Part shown: positions 11,466 through 21,717 of the stretch, piece after piece
Numbering within the stretch: position 1 is the first letter of the stretch
Layout of the letters: every line of letters starts with the position of its first letter
NCBI RefSeq assembly: GCF_016086655.4
Contig: NC_052141.2
Span: forward strand, 11,780,001 to 11,844,000
Direction of reading: 5' to 3'
Length of the DNA: 64,000 bases
Source: Lepeophtheirus salmonis
Taxonomy: Eukaryota; Arthropoda; Copepoda; Siphonostomatoida; Caligidae
Program-made: the position numbers and the translations under genes
The notes under the pieces: model-generated
Seen by the model: the letters and a program-made list of their open reading frames with translations, nothing else
Databases searched by the model: none
Told to the model about the DNA's origin: nothing

Positions 11466-12670
11466 GTTAAATTTTTACAACAATAGTCATTTCTTACAAG
11501 TCTCAGCTACATATTCTTAATCTTTAATATATATTTATATTCTATATGGTACTAGAAAAACTGCACTGGAGAAAAATTCTAGTAGAAGATTTCCCTGTAA
11601 GAAAATTACCAGTAAGGGAAATTTCCTGGGAAAAATTGCAGGTATTTTCTTGAAACTTCATGATAACAAATTATAAATTCGATTAATATCATTAATGACA
11701 AATATCTAAATATCATATTTGTTAGTTCCATCCCCCAAGGAAGTACCTTCAAGTGTGAGGAATATTATTGCAATACAATTTCCTTGCAATTTTTTAAATT
11801 CAATCTAATCTTCTAAGAATTGGATTGAGATGATTGGTAAGGAGGGCGGGAGATAAACAGCTTAGGGCCTCTTAAAATAAGATTAAGTACCTTGCTGCCA
11901 TCGGATTGGCCCGGAGGTAGTGTGGGGTTGCTAGAAGCCACCAGTAATTCATCCAAGGAATCCCTCTAATACCAAAAAAATAGTTCCAAGCTCTTACATA
12001 TTATATATTTTTCATAATCCATAACACTATTTTATTCGATAATTTATTATAATATGATTTAGTAGTATTTTATTAAAAGCGTAGCTATATATTTGCATTT
12101 GTATATGATAGCCAAAAATTCTTCATAGAAATAAAAGATGGCCAAATATGTATATATATATAGGACGAGGGATCAACAAAAATTGTATTTCAGTCATTTT
12201 AGAAACAGAGTATAAATATGGTATAACTTATTACTTTGTTAATTTATCAAAAGGAATACATTATGAAATAGCCATGGTGTATCAAGTGGGACGAGCGAAT
12301 CGACAGCTGACAACGAAATCCAATGGGTATTTTCGTATTAGGGACGTAAATCCGTGTTTTATAACAGAAACACTGTTTCGTTTGTTTTTGTAATTGGTAT
12401 GTATATCATGTCAGTATTTAGTATACCTATGTCAATATAAATACTTTTATGTTAAAATGCTTTTTTTTTTGTTATTAGTGAATACTCTTAAGACTAAAGT
12501 ACTCATATGTCATTCCAACTTTTTTTTCCTCAAACTCTAAGGATTTTTTTCCGTTCTTAATAAGGAAACACTTCATATAAATTGTGTTATTGAATTGAGT
12601 ATTTACATGTGAGTATGCTGATGAACACAAAGAGTAACACTGAGGATTTCTTAGGGTTGTATCTTCTATA
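11466..12670. other. Non-coding interval
   Basis: AT-rich with simple TA tracts (around 12147-12165). No reading frame shows a recognisable domain. Confidence 0.35.
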
Positions 12671-12671
12671 T

Positions 12672-13460
12672 CAGGGTTTCTCAACCTCCTTTTTTAGTGA
12701 TACACCACTTGTAAAATATTTATTTAACATAAGTACTCCTTAAAAGCACAAAACTTTTTTAGTTTCTGCAAGATTTTTTTTTTTTTTTTTTTTTTTTGGG
12801 GGGGGGAATATTGGTTTTTCGATTTTTTTTTTTTAAATAAATCCAAAATCCACAGCTATTCACAAAAAATTAAAAATTTCAAAAAAAACTTAGAAAATTT
12901 GCAGTTACTTTTAGCTTAACTTTTCGAAAAAAATTTCAGAATATTAAATTTTTTTCAAAAATATTCACAAATCCACAGCTATCTACAAAAGTTTTTTTTT
13001 TTTTTTTGAACAAACAAAATTAAAATTCTCAGCTGTTCATAGAGAATTTAAAAAAAATTTAAATTATAAAAATTTTTGAAAATTTTTTTGAGATAATAAA
13101 ATTTTTGGAGAAAAATTTGAAAGTCCGAAGCCTTGCACAGAAAATTAAATTAAATTACAAATATAATTTTTATTTTTTTTGAAAAAAACAAAACAAAATA
13201 TCAAATTTTCTTTTAAAAAGCAATAAATCCTTCATTTGTGTGGGGGGGCAACCCTCTCAAGACCTACACCTGCGGACGGCCTTAAGTTAAGTAACACTTT
13301 TAAAATATTCTTTCATATTCTCAAGTACACCTTGGAGTGCCACCAAGTACTCTAAGGGGTATCCATACACCCATTTGAGTACACTGTTCATTATAGTAAA
13401 ATGGTATATTTTATCTGACGCCTAATTACTCCGGTCAATCCCGGAATAATATTATTTGTA
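12672..13460. mobile_element. hAT-like end CAGGGTTTCTCAACC with nested family B
   Basis: CAGGGTTTCTCAACCTCC at 12672 is a typical hAT terminal motif, followed by ATACACCACTTG and AGTACTCCTTAAA. Similar words (GAGTACACCTTGGAGTGCC) return after 13320, so the hAT-like element appears to be split by the family B insertion at about 12775-13285. The right terminal repeat is not clear, so the outer border is approximate. Confidence 0.4.
12775..13285 (-). repeat. Dispersed AT-rich element, family B
   Basis: Shows the family B interior (AAATCCACAGCTAT-type units separated by A/T runs). The right end is GC-rich (GGGGGGGCAACCCTCTCAAG, then CACCTGCGGACGGCC). It starts in a long T tract followed by GGGGGGGG. 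Non-coding. Confidence 0.55.
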
Positions 13461-13834
13461 CATTGAATTGAGGATATATCCTCCTATCCAGAAGTACTTT
13501 TGTATCTTAAGAGTTACCCCAACTCCCTCCCACACAAACAAAACTCCTGCAGATGTACCTAGTATGACTTTTCTATAAGTGTACCCCGTAATACAAATTG
13601 AAGGCTTATAGTTAATTGAGTGGATATGTACAATATTTATACTTATATTTTGATAATTATGTAATTATTCTCTCCTTGGACAGACAAAATTATAGATTAG
13701 TAGAACTCTTACTTTTCACGAATAATAAGTGTTCTGTCGATCCTTATTTGGGACTGAAGACGTCAGTCTTATCAAGTTAAATGTTGGTTCGATCCAGGTC
13801 AGTCCTGCATATCAGTCCTAAAACTAATAAAGTG

Positions 13835-14220
13835 TAAAATGATTGTAGTAAAAGGGCTGAGGACAAAATCGTTGGGGTAATATCATCGTTAAGCAATATC
13901 ATTTTGAATAATTTCAATATTATCGTGTGCAATTTATATAATATATGGATGATAAAACTATTGAATGATGAAGAAACATGCCAGGATAGAACCCGGTCTA
14001 ATATCCCAAAGTACAACCCAATCCTCAGGCTGTACACTGTACAGGTGAAGTGCTGGACCGCAAGGCAGGTTTTACTTTAATGCGTATGAGTGTGGACCCC
14101 TTCCAATATGATATAATAAATCTTGGCCTACAGGTTACGTAAGTGAACCTTAAGATCAAAAGGCGAGACAATACACATAACCACCGCTTCTCTGAGCATC
14201 ATTACCCCTTTGTGTCCTAA
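13835..14220 (+). repeat. One-armed copy of the foldback family
   Basis: The stretch AAATCGTTGGGGTAATATCA, then ATCGTTAAGCAATATCATT and ACTATTGAATGAT matches the arms at 8.74-9.73 kb. It is followed by a centre-like CCTCAGGCTGTACA run. The inner end of the opposite arm (ACCACCGCTTCTCTGAGCATCA-like) is seen near 14180. Confidence 0.5.
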
Positions 14221-14790
14221 ATGACGTCATACAACTCCATTTATTATTTTTACGATTAGTTCTACTTCTAATAATCTGAAGTACGCACCGAATAATTAAG
14301 GACTGACACATTACTAATAATAATTGGCGTGTGTAATAAAAGGCAATATGCGTTGGATGTACCCTTAAACATTCTAATTATGGAGATATTTTCCACTTTA
14401 TTATTGTGCCACTTAAAACGGATATAAAAACAAAAAACCCTCATCCTTAAGGTAATCAACGTACCAAACTACAAATAGAAATCCCTTTTTGTTGATGAAT
14501 GATGCTTTTTTCATGTGTAATTACACGTTCTTTAGTTATGGTAAGTATATACTTTAACTTACGGAGGTTATTCTGACGTATGAGTGCATATTTTTACCTT
14601 TTGATTATCCAATCTTCACGACTTCTGATCCTGTCTTCGACTTCATGAACTATTCAAAGGATCTTGCCTCCTTTTATCTCGCTGCTCGGTACAAAATCAT
14701 ATAACAGCCAGTTCATACTAACAAGGGCCTTCATTCAGTAGTACCATATGCCTCACTCCCACCTTCTCCTTACAAAAATATCAACTCCAC
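14221..14790. other. Non-coding interval
   Basis: No supported gene. A TGACGTCAT palindrome lies at about 14222. The 63-codon minus-strand frame starting near 14459 has no recognisable content. Confidence 0.35.
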
Positions 14791-14794
14791 ATAT

Positions 14795-15060
14795 AAGTAT
14801 AATGGGGAAAAGTGTCATAGAGGATTTGTTGCAGAGCTATTCGTGGACGCCCTTGTTGGACTCGGAGTAGAATTGAGGATCAATAATTCCTTCCAATACC
14901 ATTGCTAGAAACGGAGTGGGGGTTTGTGCGAATTTAATTCTTCACAGTGCTGATTAAATCTAATTTAATAGAAAGTCATGTAGGTCAAACTGCTCTTCTG
15001 ACAAATCATCTTCAAATTATCAGGGTAACCACTTTAATTTTCGATGTTTGTTTTCATCAT
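14795..15060 (-). repeat. Dispersed repeat family C, reverse copy
   Basis: On the minus strand it reads CTCAATTCTACTCCGAGTCC, then AACAAGGGCGTCCACG, with the GTTACC and TTTGAAGATGATTTGT-type run toward the end. The order matches the copy at 11.19-11.47 kb. Immediately after it, the word GCTCCACAATAGCAAATAAT occurs twice (near 15061 and 15155). Confidence 0.55.
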
Positions 15061-15690
15061 GCTCCACAATAGCAAATAATATATAGGATAAGGGTGATAA
15101 TTTTGGTAAGAATCTCATTGCAGATCCTGATATTCTCAACATTAACTATAGCAGCTCCACAATAGCAAATAATATAAGTTGTGAGGAGGAAGCATTTGTT
15201 AACCGACATTATGATGTAATAACATTAGATGAACCGTTTAGAGTATCCCTATAACTGATAAGATTAGCCACGTGAACGCGTGCTTTATTATACAACATTT
15301 GCTACTAACATAACACATGAACGTATCCTCGGTCTGCAATTCCATAATAAATTAAATAATTAGATTAGATTACACCATGAAGAAATAAAAACATAGAGAC
15401 GACCTAGGGATTTTGATTGGCCGTTAGGCATAGTAAGACTGTAGTAGATTAAAATCTTCAGGCCCCAGTAATGAGTGTGATCTATGGATTGAAACAAGGA
15501 CACCTTAATAAAAGTGACGCAACATACGATTTTTTATCAATATACGGTCCAGTGTTGGCCACGGAACGCTAACGCCACATCAAGCTTGTTTTGTTTTTAG
15601 TTGTATAATTTTGGATAAATTGTTTTGATTAACGAACTTCACTCCAGGAACTACTGCAACCCATATGTCAAGGTATACACTATTTTATTT
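15061..15690. other. Non-coding interval
   Basis: No gene seen. It carries the duplicated word described for the preceding repeat and otherwise unremarkable AT-rich sequence. Confidence 0.3.
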
Positions 15691-16100
15691 TATCTATGAG
15701 TATAGAGCTTTTTCACATGACGTCAGCATAGGTTTATGACGGCTATTTTGGGGCCTAAATAGCCAAGTTTTATAGCAATAAAAAAACCTTTTTCATTAAT
15801 ATTAAGGAAAATAGTGAATTATTGTGCCATTTCCTAAAGGGAACAACAAATCAATAATCTGTCGAAATTGTATTCCTCTATTGCCTAGTTTTATTACTTA
15901 TTTGACATTGAAATCTATTCAAACATATATCATTATTTATACAATCTTATTTACATTGTGTGTGTAGGTAAAAATGAAGTATTATTATAGAAAGAATAAG
16001 ATATTTGTCTCTAATTGTCATACTTTTCTCATCCATCATCAATCAAAATATATATAGGTCATTTTTAAAGAGTTTTTAGTATATACTACTTTGATTATAT
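15690..16100 (+). repeat. Dispersed repeat family I
   Basis: The words ATGACGTCAGCATAGG, GGCCTAAATAGCCAAGTTTT, ATTAAGGAAAATA and TACTACTTTGATTATATTCA occur here in order. The same order is seen at 35.77-36.24 kb and in part at 20.1-20.35 kb, 50.6-50.76 kb and, reversed, 42.25-42.44 kb. Non-coding. Confidence 0.5.
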
Positions 16101-16631
16101 TCAAATATTAGGTTAAATAAAAAGTTCTGAGCGTTTTTGCTAGATTTCTTTAGTTTCTCACGATTAATACATTTCATCAACAAAAGCTAAAAAATAGTTT
16201 TACATGGATTTGTGTTTGTTGAAGCTATTTGTGAATTACAAAGGTCCAAAATGGAAGTAAAAACGAGAAAATTCAATACATTCTTCAGTATCACAACTAA
16301 CAAGATGAAAAGGCGGAGCATGCGGCCAAAAAAGTTATAAGTATGATGCAGAAATTTTAAAGTTGGGCTTAGAATTTTTTAACATTCCGCTTTAAAATAT
16401 ATTAATATAATTTATCCCTATCTTCAACACCCAGGGCTTAAAATAGCTTTGAACCTTAAAAATAGCCAAAAATAACAAAAAAATGTATGGCCTTTTTCTG
16501 AAGGCCACAAGACTATGAGAAAAAAAATTTAAGGCCCTATTTGAATCAGGGGATCAAACTGTACTATATAATTTGAGCATAAAAAAAGTGTGATTTTCTT
16601 GGATAGCGTTATTAGTGTTTAACATTAATAT

Positions 16632-17163
16632 CAAGGGGTTCCGGTTCTTGAACCGCTAGAATCGGAATCGACAAAGTCGAATCGAGTCAGCAATATATTG
16701 CTTATCGGTCTCGGTTCTTGTGCTTATTTTTGTTGGTTGTATTTTTTGGTAATTTTATAACCTTTTAATATTTCATCTACATAATTTTATGTAAATGAAA
16801 CACATCATAACCTTTATTGTATCACACAACCTTTCCTCCAAAAAGAAACTGAAAAATGGCCCAAAATCATCTGGTAGTTAGCAAAATAAGTCAACCATCT
16901 TCATGAGCTGACTTCCCCCGCCCACCCTAGCCTTCCCTCACGTCCCCACTTTGAAAACCATTGTCTTAAGCAACCTCAGTTTTCGGAGCCCTGCTGGAAT
17001 CATTTCCTGGTCCCAAATTTTCTAGCGACGCCTCTTGTTTGAAGGCCCTGTTACCAAACTGAGCCTCTATAAAGCTGAACCGAGAATAAAGACAAAACCG
17101 TTGCAATGAAAAAACCGAAATTGGGACCCATAGAACTGCTGAATTGAACTGGGCACAACCTTG
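16632..17163. mobile_element. hAT-like element, family F
   Basis: Starts CAAGGGGTTCCGG and ends GGCACAACCTTG. It shares extended similarity with 36797-37395, including ATATATTGCTTATCGGTCTC, TATAACCTTTTAATA, TTTCCTCCAAAAAGAA and ATCATCTGGTAGTTAGC. No open reading frame is present, so it is non-autonomous. The target duplication of this copy is unclear. Confidence 0.55.
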
Positions 17164-19279
17164 TTAACATCATATATAATTCAATGCAGTCGTTTTTTAT
17201 ACTTAAAGACATTTGATGAAGTTTCATCAAGATTTACGGGAACCAAACCTATTTTATGTAGTAAAACTATTAATTTTGAACCCCTGAGATGGCGTTTCAT
17301 TTAATTATGATTAAATTTATGACCTCAGTGAAATTTTTCAATATAGTTGTATTAAAATTAATTTTAAATTCAACGTCCTCAGGTAAAGGAAAGAAGTTGA
17401 TTGGTATAGTTTGTATAACGTCATCAGCAGAGTCAATCAGAGTTGAATATCATTTCTCTAGCGAAACAAACAGCTGTGACGTGACCCCTTTTGTCAGCAT
17501 TGTTTTACCATTCGCTCATCTTGTTGCGTTTATTTTTCTTTAGACAGATGGCAATTTTTTGTAAGCACGGCTTGTGGCACAGAGGTGGGTCTCTAACTCT
17601 CAAGGGTCAGCTCTCGATTTCTATTTGTTCTCGAATCTGTATTCCGAACGTGAATTGATTAAATTCGAAATAGCTATTGCTCAGGTGTAATCCATACCTA
17701 AGAATTAATTATCAAGTCATTATTATATTGTTGAGAAGGATTTCCTAGCTACCAACTGACTTTGGGCCTTATTTTGTTTCTTATCTCGAGATCAATAACA
17801 CCGATGAAGAGCTTTGATGAAAATGAAACACTGATTAAATACATATAAAGAGCTGGAAAGGCCACGTGTCTGTCGAATGGAAGGGAGGGGGGAGCAACAG
17901 AACATAATCCAGGAGTAGAATAGAAATTTCTGTATTCTTTTTTTCATTTCGTTATAATTTTTTAAATAGTTATTTTAGAAACATTTTTGATAGTTTTAGT
18001 TTTAATTAAGGCTTAACTATGAACCTTTGACATTATTGTATGAAATGTATGCAATAAGTTCTATGGATATATTTGGTCCGACAGAAAAATGGGATATCAG
18101 TGAGGAGATATCATATAGGTAAAATATATAGAGTGGTTCACACCGTCAAAAAAGAAGAAATAATTTACCAAAACATTCGAATAGGGCACGAGCAAACTAA
18201 AAATATATATTGTACTCACTGTCGCCCTGGGTAATATATATATATATATGGATTGCTTACGGGCCATAGTATCCCTTAAGAATACGACTACATTTGTGTG
18301 ACGCCGATGTATTTTGTAGATATTAATAAATAATAAGTAATAACTTATAAGATTAATAGTTATACTTATAAAAAAATATAACTTATTAATTAATAATATT
18401 TCATCTTTACAAATATTGCAATACTGCAAAATTTGTAAGGTAGTTATTGTTATAATTTATGCCATCGTCCTTTAATAAAATTAAAGGACTTTTGTCAGCA
18501 GATGACTCAACTTGATCTGAAGTCTTTCTCTAGATGATAGCTAGTATTCTCTGGCCGTATAATGATAATTATTATTCAGGGAGGTTTATTATTTATCCGC
18601 AATGTGGCGCTACTCACTAGTGATGGGTTTAAAAACGAATATAAGTAAACAACGAACATGTCCTATTGTAATAGTTAGTAATGTTAAAAGCATAGAAGGT
18701 CCGTCAAATACCTTTATTTTTTTAAATGTTTATAATTACCATGGTTATATGAATTTAGAGATGTCAATAGGTTAATAAAGTATTTTCAAATAGATTATTT
18801 GATGGATTATATTAATATTTTATTCCAATTTCTAAATTTAAATAACATTTTATTTAGCCTTTCAAAATATTCATGATGGCTTTGGGAGATTATAATTCAA
18901 TTCAGTAATTATTCAAATTTTCAGATTCCTGATAATCTTAAATAATGAATTAGTCCTCATATTAAAATACTTATGCAAAAAAGCATATATTTTCCTTGTT
19001 GGGGCATTCCTCTACACTATCTCCTTCATAATTACATCGCCAGCTTCTTGAATCGTTCGTTTCTTTCTTGGGTTCACAATCTTTGTGATTGACCTGGGAA
19101 TTGTTTCAATATTTTGAGGATTTTGTAAAGTTACCGCTCTTGAGATACAATTATAGGACACACAAACCAGTATGTTTAACCTCGGAATAAATATATACCT
19201 TTCATTATAGCATACGCATGTAGAAATGATGTGCAGTAATGGCTAATGAGATGCAAATTATGCCATTAAGGATTGATAC
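17164..19279. other. Non-coding interval
   Basis: Several 60-110-codon frames occur (for example plus 17289-17543 and minus 18097-18429), but they are AT-driven, lack motifs and in part cover repeated sequence. The run near 17290-17340 (GATGGCGT, TTAATTATGATTAAATTTATGAC) recurs near 20320. A TATATA tract lies at 18234-18250. Confidence 0.35.
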
Positions 19280-19414
19280 TAGGACTGTTGAATCGGTCTA
19301 GAAAGACTAAAAGACTTCAATCCAATCAGTCCGGTCTTCATAAAATGTGTCAGTCCTAGGAACGGATTGATTAGACTGCAGTCTTTTAAGTTTTTCTAAA
19401 CCGATTCAACGCTA
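19280..19414. mobile_element. 135-bp inverted-repeat MITE
   Basis: The left arm reads GTTGAATCGGTCTAGAAAGA and continues into ACTAAAAGACT. The reverse complement of the right end reads GTTGAATCGGTTTAGAAAAA and continues into ACTTAAAAGACT. The outer ends are TAGGACTG and CGCTA. A related end, TAGGGTTGAATCGGTCC, occurs at 46157. No coding sequence. Confidence 0.6.
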
Positions 19415-21200
19415 GAGAATATGCAAAAAAAATCAAATATCTTTTATATAAATAAAAAAGATCACGTAATTTTTTGTCATTCATAAATGTAATTTTTTTC
19501 TGTAAAAAAAAAATAGAAATTAAGTCTGTTAAAATGAATTTCTCAGATCCCTTTTATTGTAAAGATTAAAAATTACCATTATTCATATTGAAAGAATGGA
19601 GTTTCCATGCTTCATTTTGTAAAGTAATATTTGAGTTACAACAATTTGGCACTCACCCCACGGATTGTTCTCATAAATAAATCATTGTTAACTTCTGAAA
19701 AAAAAAAAAAAAAAAATATTGCATCTAGCGTGGAACTTGAAAAAAGCGTTTTTTCCATTGTCTATAATTCACTGGTGGTGTTAATTATGGATTATTACTA
19801 ATTAGATTGGGGGAAAATGGGGTCTGAGTTGCAAAATTTGGATTATTTATGTTATGAACGTAAAAAAAATGACAAAATAATATTTTCTTGAAAAAAACTT
19901 TATTCGATTAATATTTTATTTGTCAATCTTGGAGAATTTGAAGGTAATAATTCACCTTCCCCCATCCTGAAGAATAATTCTAGCGACGGCCCTGAGTATA
20001 TGTATTAAATTATAGCCTTTTCTTTATATTTGGAGAGACTTCCTACTTTAATGAAAAAAAATACCTACAGATATCAGAAAAAGAAAAATGTTTGATGAAT
20101 GTAATCTTTTTTCTTTTTTAAATATTATTTAAGTGCCATTTCATACAGATTTTCAGTTCTTATTACTTTGATTATTTTCAAATATCCCTCCTTAGCCATT
20201 ACATCAAATGGTATTTAATTCATATTTTAAGTCTTTTTATATTCTTAAAGCCATTAGATGGAGTTAAATCAATATTTATTGACTATTAGTTCATTTTATC
20301 TACTAAAATATGAACCAAAATGGCGTCACCTTCAATTATGATGCAATTTATGACGTCAGTATAAACGATCCTTATATTTGGGATATATTCTTTATTTTTG
20401 AGCGAGTAATCCTTGGGCTCTATAGAGTAAATACAGTGGAATATATCATTGGCTATGGAGTGCTCCATTTCACTATGACACTCCATATTAATTATTATTT
20501 ATCATTCTATGACGAAATTCATTTTCTTTATTTTTTCAAGAGAGAGAGAAAGGAGAGGAATAGGTTGAGTGATTTTTGATGAATCTATAGAATTTTATAT
20601 ATTGAGTCATAATTCGTAATTTAATTTGTCAGAGTTTATAAATTTAATAATATTCATACAGAAAGAGTGAATTGACGGACTGTTTATAGGAAACACAGAT
20701 GTTATTTCCCTTAATTCCATGTATATAATATAATATGTAACCATCAAGAGATTAGTTTTACATAGGAAATAAATAGAATTTTCACTCGTGATATTTATTT
20801 CATATATGGTCATGGTAATTAAGGAGAGGGAAGAAAAAGAACCGTTGTCATGAAATTCGGAAGCTTCTACAATAATAATACATTCTTGTTGTTATTTTCC
20901 TTTTCTTTTTCCTCCTTCTGCTACTGCTAGACGTAGTTACTTGCACGCCTTTTCCCCCTTCTTCTTTTTAAATTGATGGATGTGTAAAAACCAGATGAAA
21001 AAACATAAAATGTATTTTAACGAAAAAAATTATATTTTATTTTTTTATGGTGCTGTACTTTCCAAATAGAAAAGGAAGTATATCATTTTGACATTTTATT
21101 AAGGACATCCAACCACCCTCAAGCCCTGAGGAGATGAAGCTATGAGAATATTTTATGTTAAATAGTCAAACAGATGTTTTACTCCTAGTAGCACTCTTCC
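19415..21200. other. Non-coding interval upstream of the deaminase gene
   Basis: Contains a dispersed repeat near 19540-19640 (AAAGAATGGAGTTTCCATGC), repeated near 60110-60140, and family I-like words at 20150-20350. The overlapping sense and antisense frames around 20286-20579 are accidental. No gene is supported. Confidence 0.35.
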
Positions 21201-21245
21201 ACTCTTGTACGAACGCATGCACGCACTCAGAAATACCCAGACCCT

Positions 21246-21281
21246 TTACGTAAATACGATTCCATTTTAAAGCGCATGCGC
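21246..21281 (+). promoter_or_regulatory. Promoter-proximal sites: TTACGTAA and NRF-1-type palindrome
   Basis: TTACGTAA at 21246-21253 is a perfect bZIP-type palindrome. GCGCATGCGC at 21272-21281 matches the core recognised by NRF-1 family factors, within a short island of CG dinucleotides in otherwise AT-rich DNA. They sit about 440-470 bp upstream of the ATG at 21718 and just ahead of a probable transcribed leader. Function is inferred from motif and position only. Confidence 0.5.
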
Positions 21282-21717
21282 GCGTGGAATCCTTTCTGTT
21301 TTTTATTTATTTGATTGTGTGTAACAGCCATCGCAAAAAGCTAAAGAGACGGAGAAATAGAAAAAGGGCACAGTCCAAGAGGAGTAAGCGTTGGGAGTGT
21401 ACACTTATAATACTGACAGTTGTACACCATTGGTTAAAAATATTGATTTATTTATTTATTAAAAGTTTGTGACTCGTGTGTTTGACGAATTATGATCTAA
21501 AACCCCTTATTTGTTTTTTGGATATGTTTGAATAATGGGCTTATAGCTCACTAAATCTCTCCTTCTCATCTCTTATTTATTTGAACACGTAGTGAAGCGT
21601 CCCTTTTTGTACTGCCCCCCCTCCCTCTTAGAAAGCTCTTTAAAGTAAGGGGATTCGATGGTTTATGCCTCATACTAATGCCTAAATGTTGTATTCTTTT
21701 CTCTTTTAAGATTTGCA
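21282..21717 (+). other. Probable 5' UTR, possibly with a leader intron
   Basis: Directly before the start codon lies a pyrimidine-rich tract ending TCTTTTAAG (AG at 21709-21710), a good 3' splice site. A possible matching donor, GGAGTAAGC, has its GT at 21384-21385. If used, a leader intron would end seven bases before the ATG. The first exon is not proven by sequence alone. Confidence 0.4.

Noticed and set aside
17289..20579. Frames of 84, 110, 66 and 89 codons in the 17-21 kb region
   Set aside because: AT-driven, no motifs, partly over repeats, and two of them overlap antisense to each other.
21284..21472. Plus-strand 62-codon frame in the deaminase leader (KRRRNRKRAQSKRSKR)
   Set aside because: Basic, low-complexity, and located in the probable 5' UTR. 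It could be an upstream ORF, but there is no support for a protein.
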